Shown: piece by piece, positions 48,953 to 57,317 of the stretch
How the letters are laid out: the number at the start of each line of letters is the position of its first letter
Position numbering within the stretch: position 1 is the stretch's first letter
Origin: Eutreptiella sp. 'Long Island Sound 2002'
Taxonomy: Eukaryota > Euglenozoa > Euglenophyceae > Eutreptiales > Eutreptiaceae
Direction: 5' to 3'
DNA length: 64,000 bases
Assembly: GCA_964036045.1 (NCBI GenBank)
Contig: OZ038385.1
Coordinates: 39,556,680 to 39,620,679, forward strand
Made by a program: the position numbers and the translations under genes
Notes under the pieces: generated by a model
Database searches by the model: none
What the model was told of the DNA's origin: nothing
Seen by the model: only the letters and a program-made list of their open reading frames with translations

Positions 48953-50701
48953 ATGCCACCCAAGCGGCCCTTTTCCTTGTTGGGAACACAGCGCCAGCGC
49001 GCAACCCGGATTGAGCATCTGGAGGCCGCGGTGGCGGCCTCCCTATGTGAGGAATATCGGGCCGAGCTGCAACCCGATGGTAGCATACTGCTAGTCCCTG
49101 AGGACTATAGCCGGCCCACGGACACCACCCCCGACATCAAGTCGGAGGCCTTGCGCGTGCTGTGGCGGATGCGTAGTTCACAGATGTCGCGCCGCGACAT
49201 GGCCTACCTGCTGCCCGACCTGGACAGCACCGTTAGCTGGGCCGACGTGGCCCCGTGGCTGAAGCACCTCAGCCAACCTGCTAGCCGGCGGGTTTGTATC
49301 CTTGAGGGGGAGTATGAGATGCAAGGGGCGTACTGCAATATTGCTGAGCGGCTAGCCCTGCTCTATGAAGCGCGTGCCGTACGCACACCGGAAGCCTTGC
49401 AACCGGGCGCGCAGCGCAACACCTGGGTGACCATCGGCGTTGACGGCACCAACCGGTGGAATCGGGCCTACGTGCACTGTGCAGTGGCTGCACCGGGTTG
49501 TGGGCCCACACAGCTTGCTAGCTGGTGGCTGTTTGAGGGTAGCGAGATGTGGGCCACGGTGTACGGCATGCAATCGGAGTGTGACTTCGATACGCAGCTC
49601 CGCGCTGCTACGGCCCTGCAACTGCCGCATGCGGATGGGGTGGCACGCAGCCCCCTATTCTTCGTCCGGGCCGATGGCAAGGCCCACATCATGCTGGCCG
49701 GCGGGGACGGCTTCACCAAGAAGAGCCCCGGGGCCATGGTGTGCCACTGCTGCGGGGCAAACAGTGAAACGGTTTTGCGCAAGTTCGGGGGACAAGAGGT
49801 TGCCCTGGAAGGAATCAAGGGACATGTACGGCTGACCGGGGTGTTTCGTGACATCCCGGCGGACCGCCGCATTCCTGACTTCGGTGCGCATGGAGTCATG
49901 CGTGTTGCCATTGCGGGGGTCAATGGAATTGTGCGGGGGCTGGTGACCCATGGCGGGGTATCGAGGAAGAGTGCGGCCACCATGGTGCAGGGGGTTATAA
50001 ACGGGGCACGGAAAGTGGCCCGCACGGTGCGGCCTGGAAAGTGGGGGGCGGACAAGGCAAATGCCAAAGGACAGGTGCGCATGGAGTTGGGGGCTGCTGC
50101 GCACTTTGTCAAGGCCCGGCTGTGGGGCCCACTGTTGCAGCTGGTTGCACCGGTGATGGGGAACCATCAAGTGGGGGGCAGGCCATGGGTTGATGTGTGC
50201 ACGGAGTGGTGGGAGGCGTTTGCGGCCATGGCCGAGGTGGCCTGGAAGGCCGACTTTCTGAGTGGTGCAGAGCAACGTGCCTTGCTGCAACGGCAACGGA
50301 CCATGGGGGCAAGGCACCTTGACCTGGGATGGGGGAAGACGTTGTGGACGCACATGTGGGTTGACCACATGTATGCGTATGTTGCACGGTGGGGGACCAT
50401 TGCAAGGTTTAGTTGCTTTGCATTGGAGGGCAGCCACGTGCGACTGAAACGGTTGCTTAGGAATAGTGGGGGGGTTAGCTTGCTGAACGATAGGTCCGGC
50501 TTGCAGTGTGTGGTGGATAACCACACGCTAGATGACCACCTCCGCAAGGAAGGTTGGGAGGTGGAGAGTAGGGCCGTGACCAAGCAAAGGGGGTTCCAAC
50601 GACGGTGCATGACTTGGTCACGTGCCCGGCGGGAGAGGAAGGGGAGGGAGAACATGGTGAGGAGGATTGTGGAACGTGCATTGCGACAAAGGACCAAGTA
50701 A
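48953..50701 (+). CDS. DDE transposase of element 3
   Basis: 582 residues from an ATG in a good context (MPPKRPFSLLGTQRQRATRI) to a TAA. It has an RNase-H-like layout: first Asp in TIGVDGTNRW (Asp164), second in LAGGDGFTKK (Asp252) followed by a zinc knuckle (VCHCCG, Cys264-Cys267), and Glu492 in CFALEGSHVRLKRLL. Spacings are D-88-D and D-240-E. A Cys pair just after the second Asp and a long helical insertion before the Glu occur in hAT, CACTA, Transib/RAG1 and KDZ-type transposases. The superfamily is not certain. The frame is intact, so the protein may be active. The C-terminus is strongly basic (RARRERKGRE), as expected for DNA binding. Confidence 0.8.
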   Translation: MPPKRPFSLLGTQRQRATRIEHLEAAVAASLCEEYRAELQPDGSILLVPEDYSRPTDTTPDIKSEALRVLWRMRSSQMSRRDMAYLLPDLDSTVSWADVAPWLKHLSQPASRRVCILEGEYEMQGAYCNIAERLALLYEARAVRTPEALQPGAQRNTWVTIGVDGTNRWNRAYVHCAVAAPGCGPTQLASWWLFEGSEMWATVYGMQSECDFDTQLRAATALQLPHADGVARSPLFFVRADGKAHIMLAGGDGFTKKSPGAMVCHCCGANSETVLRKFGGQEVALEGIKGHVRLTGVFRDIPADRRIPDFGAHGVMRVAIAGVNGIVRGLVTHGGVSRKSAATMVQGVINGARKVARTVRPGKWGADKANAKGQVRMELGAAAHFVKARLWGPLLQLVAPVMGNHQVGGRPWVDVCTEWWEAFAAMAEVAWKADFLSGAEQRALLQRQRTMGARHLDLGWGKTLWTHMWVDHMYAYVARWGTIARFSCFALEGSHVRLKRLLRNSGGVSLLNDRSGLQCVVDNHTLDDHLRKEGWEVESRAVTKQRGFQRRCMTWSRARRERKGRENMVRRIVERALRQRTK

Positions 50702-50740
50702 GTGCTTATGATGGATGATTTGTGCCCGTGCATGTTAAGT

Positions 50741-50895
50741 GAGCCCTGAGTGAGCCCCCAATTAGCTCTCACTGAGCGCTCACTGAGCGCTCACTGAGCC
50801 ATTTGGCGCGCTCACTGAGCGCTCAGTGAGCCCTCACTGAGCGCTCAGTGAGCCGGCTCAGTCACGGCTCAGTGACGGCTCAGTCGGGATGCTCA
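50741..50895. repeat. CTCAGTGAGCG palindrome array, element 3 (right)
   Basis: Mirror of the left subterminal array, between the transposase stop and the right inverted repeat. Confidence 0.95.
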
Positions 50896-51112
50896 GTCAA
50901 CTGAGCCGTCGAAAAAAAGAAACCCCCCCGGTGAAATCCTCTTGGCCTAGGGATTGGGATCCCTTTGGGGACATTCCAAAACCCCAACCCACCCCCGAAA
51001 GCCACAACTTTTCACATTAAACCCCTTGAAAAACACCACTTAGCCCCAAATGAGCCGTTTTAGCCCCAAATGAGCCCCAACTTCACATTTCCAAGTGAGC
51101 CGCAGGTACATG

Positions 51113-53337
51113 GAGGGGGTGGCCCAGGTGGTGGAGTGGCGGCAGGTGGGGGAGTATGCGGCCGTCACGGACTTCGTGTGGCTGCGGAGGCTGGGCCTGG
51201 TGCTGGACGACGCCAAGAAGGAGGGCCAAGGCATGTGTCCATGTCACCAGGTGTGAAAACTTCCCACAACACCCTGCTCTAACCCCTGCTCTAACTAGTT
51301 ATCGCGCTAGGTTATCGCGTTCTAACTAGGTGCTCTAACTAGTTATCGCGCTAGGTTATCGCGTTCTAACTAGTTATCGCGGAGTTATCGCGGGGGGCTA
51401 TCGCGGGGGTTATCGCGCGATAACCTAGTTATCGCGGGGGTTATCGCGCGGGTTATCGCGTGTTTTTTTTTTGTTTCTTTTGTTTTTTTCAGGCTACCAT
51501 CTTGCAGCTGCCCCGCATCTTCGTCAAGGACGACGCCCAGGCAGCCGAGGCAGCAGGCGGAGCGGCAGAAGCAGCGGGGGCACGGCCCGCCAAGCCGGTG
51601 GCGGCCCGGTTGGAGCTGGAGGGGGAGAAGAGGCTGCCGGAGGGGGCGTCGTGGCGGTTTGGGGAGCCTGGGGATGAGGCCTGCAGGATGGCGGGGACGG
51701 GATGGTACCGGCAGGTCACCATCACAGAGAAGGAGGGGGGGGTGGAGAGGAAGACCAACCTCACCCTCCCCTCCTATGTGTGGGTTGGGGGGGAAACGGC
51801 CAAGTGGCCGCAAGCCGCAGAGGGGGAAACGGTTGCGGCTTTTTTGTGTTTGTTTGGGATGAGCGACCCCCCCCAAAGGAAATCTTATTTCCTTTTGAGG
51901 GTGTGTTTTTTGTGGGAGGGGGAGTATACGGGGAGGGAAGTGTGGCAGAAGCTGCACAGGGGGGGGGACATCCACCAGGTTGGTGGGTATGACCCCCCCC
52001 CTTCTGTGGTGGACGCCACTGCCGATTGGGTTCGGCAGTATGCACCCAAGGGGGGAAGGCCGGGAAAAGGCCAGACGAAGCGGGGACCAGACGTGGTGGT
52101 GGTTGAGCCGGATGCCCCCCCCCCCCTTAGGGGTAAGGGCCAAACCCCCGCCCCCAAGCCCTCCCCCAAGCCATCGAAGGTGGCAAAGGTGGCGGCAGCC
52201 CAGCCCCCCCATGAGGCCCTGGACGTGGAGGCCTTGGGGGCCAGTGTGGCCACCCACGTGACGGACGCTTGCCAGGTTTTGGTGGAGCAGGCGGCTGCCA
52301 CGGGGGTCGAGGCCGCACTGGCCAAGGGTCGGTCGGCCGACCACAAGTCGGCCTTGGCGAAGGCCGAAAAGGCCCAGGGCAACACCCAGCGTGCCCTGGA
52401 CCAGGCCCTCAACCTGGCCGCCAAGAGGGGGGAGGAGGTGGAGGCGATGAGGGAGGCCCTGAGGGAGGCCCAGGAGGGGAGGCGGAAGGCGGAGGTGGAG
52501 GCGGCCCAGCTTAGGGTGGAGGTGGAGGGGCAGCGGAGGAGGGGGGATGACCTTGGGCAGCGCTTGGGGGTGGCTGAGGCGCAGGTGCGCAGCCTCACCT
52601 CCACCCTCTGTGCCTCCTTCGGGGCGCAGCAGGCCCAGCAGGGGCTGGCGCCGCAAGGGTTGCAGAGTCAGGGTAGCGGGAGTAGGAGTGGGAGCCAATG
52701 ACTAGTGGATTTGCTCAAGGGGTTGCCCAAGGGCATTTTTCGTGGGGAGGAGCGATATGGGGCCCAAGTGGACATGTGCCACTTTGGCCTTGTGGGAAGT
52801 GGAAACCCCAACCCCTCTAATTTTAGGGCGACCCACATGGCCGCTGCTACCGTCAGGCCTGCCCTCACCCCCTTGGTTGCAGACCTCAATGGGTATTGCA
52901 CCTCCAATGCTCCACCATGGTTCACATGGTGTAGCATCCAAATTGTTCGCCCCCAAGGGACGGACACCATGGGCCTCCACTCCCATTTGCGGGATGGGGC
53001 GCCCATGGCGCTTATTGTGTGTGTGGGGTCTTTCACGGGGGGTGAGTTTTGGGTGGAGAGTGGTGGCCTGCTGAATCCCTCCTTGAGGGAAAAAAAGCGG
53101 CACACCCGTGTGTGCAAGGGTAGGGCGGTGGAGGGTTGGGCATGCACCGCCACCCCCCAAGCCCCGGTGTTGTTCAACACCAGGGCACTACACGCTCCAT
53201 TGCCATGGGAGGGCGAGCGATGGAGCGTGATTTTTTATAGTGCGGGGGGGGTTCTGCACTGCACGCCTGTGTGGCGGCAGCAGCTGCTGTCCATGGGTTT
53301 TAGGGTGCCCAATGCTTCCTCTAACCCCTCCAGCTAG
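51113..53337 (+). CDS. Gene B of element 2, second part: coiled coil, UGA-CUA-G, then a second 2-oxoglutarate oxygenase
   Basis: The frame cut at 45768 resumes at 51113 (VEGVAQVVEWRQVGEYAAVT), reaches a donor (CACCAG|GTGTGA, exon end 51250), skips an intron filled with GTTATCGCG palindromes and continues at 51493 in phase 0. It encodes a globular part (WRFGEPGDEACRMAGTGWYR), a Lys/Pro linker and a long coiled coil (52290-52600). A TGA at 52699-52701 is followed at once by CTAG, and the same frame runs on to a TAG at 53337. This last part is a second oxygenase-like domain: GLHSHLRDG (His codons 52978 and 52984), FTGGEFWVE, and ALHAPLPWEGERW (distal His 53191, Arg 53218). The usual HxD is HxH here. 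Whether it is made by readthrough, as a separate ORF or not at all is open. Confidence 0.78.
51291..51460. repeat. GTTATCGCG palindrome array in the gene B intron
   Basis: Around nine copies in both orientations occupy most of the 242-base intron 51251-51492, leaving a T-rich tract and the acceptor CAG. Confidence 0.95.
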
Positions 53338-53581
53338 TGTTATTTGTGATTCGATTATTGTTCACTATTTCTATTACTGTACTCTGTGGACTCTGAGGAG
53401 GGGCAACTAGCCCGGAACATGTCCATTTGACTGATTTGAATTTGTGATTGTGGCGCCATGTACCCCGTGCCTGCACATTGTTGACATCTCCAAGGTTTCC
53501 TGGGTGCAAAATCAACGTTTGTGAAGGTTTTAGGGTGCCCAACGCTTGCTCTAACACCACCAGTTAGTGCGCACTAACCCC

Positions 53582-53745
53582 TGCTCTAACTAGTTATCGC
53601 GGGGGTTATCGCGCTCTAACTGGGTGCTCTAACTAGTTATCGCGGGGGGTTATCGCGCTCTAACTAGTTATCGCGGGGGGTTATCGCGGGGGTTATCGCG
53701 CGATAACCTAGTTATCGCGGGGGTTATCGCGTGGGCTATCGCGTG
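53582..53745. repeat. GTTATCGCG palindrome array, element 2 (copy 3)
   Basis: Lies between the second oxygenase domain and the transposase. Same words and order (ctaactagttatcgcggggg) as copies 1 and 2. Confidence 0.95.
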
Positions 53746-53907
53746 TGTTTTTTGGGCCCTTGCTTCAAAACCCTCCCTCATTTCGTGTCCAGGTCCTCTT
53801 ATTCTTCATGGACAGTGCTGTCAATGAGGCCCTGCGGGCTCTCAACATAGCTAACCTCCGGCGGTACACCGATCTGCAGTGCCCCAAGGCCCGGCGGCGG
53901 CGTTTGA

Positions 53908-55467
53908 AGGCGGTTTCAGCGGCTGGTGCGAGTTCTATTGGGTGACCCAGACGTCGTGTGTGGCACCAACACCAAAGGCGAAGTTTGTTTAAGTGGTGGG
54001 GCGTGCAATGCCCTGTCTGGCCCACTTGGCGGCCATCTTGCATTAACAGCTCAGGAGCATGAGGCCCTGAGCATGCTACGCATGGCATGCAGCATGCATC
54101 TCTCCCAACGGGCCCTTTTGCGAATGCCCCGCCGTTGCACACAACGGGACCTAAGGACCGTTCGGCAACGGATCATGCCCTACTTTCCCCAAACCACCAT
54201 TGTAAAGTCTACCACAGGCCGCAATAGGGCAGTTGCCCATGTGCCTTTGCAATCAATTGTGCAAAATGCAATATCTATGGCCCGAGTTATTGGGAAACCC
54301 CCCCCTAGTGGCGTTGCCATTATTGTTATTTCAGTTGATGCGACTTCCTTGTGGAAGGCATCCTCCACCCGTGCGGATGTATGGGTGAATGTATGGGGGG
54401 GGGCAAAATATGCTTCGAAGGTGAAGCTATGGGCCTCATGGTTTTGCATGGATGGTGGGGATGAACAGGCTTTTTTGAGAAGCCTGGACATCTCCGCCAA
54501 CCTCAACCAAGAGGTGAGGGATGTGGAAGAGGACGTTGTCCTCTTTCAAAACCAATTTTTGACTTGCACTGTCATTTTGACAGGGGATGGGAAGGGGATG
54601 CAAGCAATGGGGGGGGCTGGGTCTAAGTGTTGGTTGTGCAAAGACCCCAATGGGATTGTTGAGCAAAGGGGGGTGGAGTCCACCTCAAGATGGGGGGCAT
54701 TCTTGAGAAGTGTGACCCCTGATAGGCGGCCGGGGGACTACCAACATGCAGCATGCCGCATCCTAAACGGCATTGCAAAGCGCATTGAGACCACCCTTCA
54801 GGCCCTCCCCCCTGGTACCCCTGGTAAGGCCCAAGCTCTTGCAGCTTTGCAGGCCTTCAAACAAGCCCTCAAGGATGAGACCTCAGGCATCCCTCTGAGG
54901 GAACGCCTCCCTTCGGCCTCGAGGGCCACAGAAAAAGATTTCGATCTAACCAGCACCAAAGTTTTCCTAACCTCCCCCCCCTTCCAAAGGCAATTTGTGG
55001 ATCGCCTCAAAGAGCATGTCCCCACAGTGAGGACCCCTGGGGGACCTATGTTATGGGTTGTTGTGCATGTCATGGTGAAATGCATTGAGGGTTTGTATGA
55101 GCTTTGGAGGGTGAGGGAGTTGTACACTCTAACCCAAGTGGAACGCCACCGTGCGTTGACCACAAAATTTTCAAAAGCGTGGGGAGACTCAGGTTGGCCC
55201 CCCACCAGGTGGATCCATTGGTGCTTGGCACATTCCACCTTTTTTGCCGAGAAATGGAGGAACATTTTTCAGTTTTTCTCCATCCCAACGGAGTATCGGC
55301 ATGGGCCTTACAAGAGGAGGCTCAAAAATTGTTTTAAGGGTTGGTCTTTGGTGAGCCCAAGTATGTCCCTCCGCCACATGCACCATTGCATGTCCATGAA
55401 CGCCCTGGAGCAAGGGCTTTTGGGACTGGAGGCAGCCAAGGCCTCAGACATTGATGACTTTGTATGA
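53908..55467 (+). CDS. DDE transposase of element 2
   Basis: About 515 residues, open from 53908 to a TGA. First Asp in VISVDATSLW (Asp138 counted from 53926), second in LTGDGKGM (Asp221), zinc knuckle SKCWLCKD (Cys235/Cys238), Glu456 in IPTEYRHGPYKRRLKN. Spacings D-83-D and D-235-E are almost those of the element 3 transposase, and the Glu motifs align (E-x-x-H...KR.L.N), so the two are one superfamily. The start is unclear. An ATG at 53808 opens another frame (MDSAVNEALRALNIANLRRY, basic) that stops at 53945, and a one-base shift near 53905 would join the two. The N-terminus of this copy is probably frameshifted, or a short exon is involved. Confidence 0.8.
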   Translation, partial: RRFQRLVRVLLGDPDVVCGTNTKGEVCLSGGACNALSGPLGGHLALTAQEHEALSMLRMACSMHLSQRALLRMPRRCTQRDLRTVRQRIMPYFPQTTIVKSTTGRNRAVAHVPLQSIVQNAISMARVIGKPPPSGVAIIVISVDATSLWKASSTRADVWVNVWGGAKYASKVKLWASWFCMDGGDEQAFLRSLDISANLNQEVRDVEEDVVLFQNQFLTCTVILTGDGKGMQAMGGAGSKCWLCKDPNGIVEQRGVESTSRWGAFLRSVTPDRRPGDYQHAACRILNGIAKRIETTLQALPPGTPGKAQALAALQAFKQALKDETSGIPLRERLPSASRATEKDFDLTSTKVFLTSPPFQRQFVDRLKEHVPTVRTPGGPMLWVVVHVMVKCIEGLYELWRVRELYTLTQVERHRALTTKFSKAWGDSGWPPTRWIHWCLAHSTFFAEKWRNIFQFFSIPTEYRHGPYKRRLKNCFKGWSLVSPSMSLRHMHHCMSMNALEQGLLGLEAAKASDIDDFV

Positions 55468-55536
55468 AAAACGACCACAGATGCTTTGTGCCAAGTCTTT
55501 TGTGTTGTTTGTCCTAGGGAGGGAGGGAGGAGGGGT

Positions 55537-55615
55537 GCGCGATAACTACCCGCGATAACTGCGCGATAACTGAGTTATCGCGCGATAACTAGCGCGATAA
55601 CTAGTTAGAGCAAGG
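55537..55615. repeat. GTTATCGCG palindrome array, element 2 (right)
   Basis: Cgcgataact words, followed by 'gttctaact' repeats up to the right inverted repeat. Reverse-complement counterpart of the array at the left end. Confidence 0.9.
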
Positions 55616-55893
55616 TGCTCTAACTGCGTTCTAACTCTGTTCTAACTGTGCTCTAACTCTTTGACCCCCCCCCCAAAAACCACCCCCATGATGCGGGTTA
55701 TGTGGGGAAAGAAAGGGGATGGGGAGTTTTGGAGGGTGCTGAATCCATTTTTTTAGGTGGTTTGCCCCAAAATTAAGGGTAGGTGGGTGTTCTAGAAATT
55801 GCGTTCTAACTAGGGGTTCCGCACCACGCCCTAGAACGCTGCATCCCACAGTGCAACCAGCAGCAGTGACAGCCAGGAGAGTGAGGGGCCAAG

Positions 55894-56765
55894 ATGCGGA
55901 GGAAGCAGCGGAACAAGCACAAGAGGGCGCGGAGGCGGGCCCGTGAGGAGGAGGCGCGGCAGCGGCTGGAGGCAGAGCGGAACGCGCTTCTGGCGAGGGT
56001 GCAGGCAATGGAAGTGGAGGCCAGACCACCAAGCCTTGGTATGTTTTTTGTGCTCTGTTGCTGCTGGGTAACAAAAATTCCCAACGGTTACACACGCGGT
56101 AACACTTTCCAAAGCCTGGGTAACAACAATTCTGGGTAACACCCCAACGGTTACACACGCGGTAACACTTTCGAAAGCCTGGGTAACAAAAAGTCTGGGT
56201 AACACTCCAACGGTTACACACGCGGTAACACTTTCGAAAGCCTGGGTAACAAAAATTCTGGGTAACACCCCATCGGTCACACACGCGGTAACACTTTCGA
56301 AAGCCCGGGTAGCAAAAATTCTGGGTAACGCCCCAAGGGTTACAAAGGTGGTAACACGTACTTTGCAGAACCACTGTGTGTCTCTCTATGTTTTCAGGTG
56401 TCTCCTTGGCAAAGGCCTACTCACCCCTGACGGCGAGGGAGTTGAGCAGCGGGAAGCACGCCCAACGTCAGGCCGAGGGCACCCCAGAAGGCCTCCCAGA
56501 AGCAAAGGCTGCCCATGTTCCAGAAGCCCCAGGCCCAGACCCTGACCCCACTGCCCTCAAGGTTGACCCGGCTGCCCCTGCCCCTGCCCCTGCCCCTGCC
56601 CCTGCCCCTGCCCCTGCAGCAGAGCAGGCTCCCATTGCCCCAGAGGCAACCCAACGGGCCCCATCTACTCAAGCCAGTGAGGTGCCGTTGTGGTCGCAGG
56701 AGGCAGAGGATGAGGAGCAGCCAGCAGAACCGGCAGCGGGGGCCGACGATGAGACGCCGATGTGA
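55894..56765 (+). CDS. Gene A of element 1, exons 6-7
   Basis: Exon 6 (55894-56038) starts directly after an AG and continues exon 5 in phase 0. It encodes a very basic head (MRRKQRNKHKRARRRAREEE) running into a coiled coil. Exon 7 (56398-56765) joins in phase 1 and ends with TGA. It is a flexible tail with a Pro-Ala repeat, from seven or so 'gcccct' units at 56573-56615, and an acidic end. The intron between them (56039-56397) is filled with GTAAC palindromes. The basic-coil start could bind DNA or the element ends, which is inference. An alternative reading continues exon 5 straight through the insertion site, but that frame stops in exon 7. Confidence 0.7.
56066..56356. repeat. GTAAC palindrome array in gene A intron 6
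   Basis: Five tandem units of about 60 bases ('cggttacacacgcggtaaca', 'ctttcgaaagcctgggtaac'), each with two nested palindromes. They fill the intron. Confidence 0.95.
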
Positions 56766-56825
56766 TGATGTGCAAGGGTGTGTTTCTTTATTTGTACCCT
56801 TGGTTTTGTGAATGGGGCAGTGTGG

Positions 56826-57192
56826 TGACACGTTACCGGGGTAACACCCCAGGGGTTACATGGGCGGTAACACACAGGTATTCACCTCTGGGGTATGGCA
56901 ACACGTTACCCGGGTAACACCCCAACGGTTACATGCGTGGTAACATCGTTCAGCAATGATCCTCTGTTGTTCTCAAGCCCAAAAGTGAGTGGTGGAGACT
57001 CTGGATCGTGGACGTGATTGCGAGGAAGGCATGGACTTCACGGACTGATGCATCGGCGACGTCGGATGGGGTCTTTTTTTTTTATCAGGCCTGTTGTGGC
57101 CTCTATGCTTGTACAATGGTTGGATTGTCAGTGGTGAATGTTACCACCCTTGTATCCCAGTTGCCAGTTACCCAGTTACCAGGGGTGTTACC
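56826..57192. repeat. GTAAC palindromes between gene A and the piggyBac transposase
   Basis: Two clear units (56830-56880 and 56905-56946) and a third, weaker one at 57140-57192. Confidence 0.85.
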
Positions 57193-57317
57193 TCGACGTC
57201 CTCATTCTTTCCTTCTAGCTTTGCCTCAGGGTTCAGGGGTAATTTGTGAACGATGTGCACGAGTGCAAGGGGGGGGGGTGTTTTCCTGTCCACCCATTTT
57301 CACTTTTAACAGCCACC

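Larger units (their letters stand above)
45769..51110. mobile_element. Element 3: innermost DNA transposon, inserted in gene B of element 2
   Basis: The ends are inverted copies. 17 bases (tgtacctgcggctcact) match at 45769-45785 and 51094-51110. After a 10-base insertion on the left only, a further 32 bases match (tggaaatgtgaagttggggc..., 45796-45827 and 51062-51093). TG occurs on both sides (45767-45768 and 51111-51112). Deleting 45769-51110 plus one TG leaves gene B in one open frame, which fixes the boundaries. It carries gene C and a DDE transposase, and three arrays of the palindrome gctcagtgagcgctcactgagc. Confidence 0.92.
43399..55848. mobile_element. Element 2: DNA transposon with 36-bp terminal inverted repeats, inserted in gene A intron 5
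   Basis: The left end (43399-43434) and right end (55813-55848) are perfect inverted copies over 36 bases, starting tgggatgcagcgttctaggg. The dinucleotide CA flanks both ends (43397-43398 and 55849-55850) and may be the target duplication. Inside are an oxygenase/coiled-coil gene and a DDE transposase, plus element 3. Without element 3 it would be about 7.1 kb. Four arrays of the palindrome gttatcgcgcgataac lie in its non-coding gaps. The superfamily is not settled; see the transposase entry. Confidence 0.9.

Noticed and set aside
45796-51093. Element 3 ending at the 32-base inner inverted repeat with AAGT or AG target duplication
   Set aside because: Removal at those points leaves a stop in the gene B frame, while the outer 17-base ends give a clean in-frame junction.
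55851-56038. Gene A exon 5 continuing straight across the element 2 site without an intron
   Set aside because: The frame is open (GSATSSSDSQESEG) but joins exon 7 out of phase and stops; the spliced reading fits both the coil and the 690-codon total.
56573-56615. Pro-Ala run as a separate microsatellite-only region
   Set aside because: It lies within an exon supported by phase on its 5' side and by a proper stop; it is a coding repeat of gene A.
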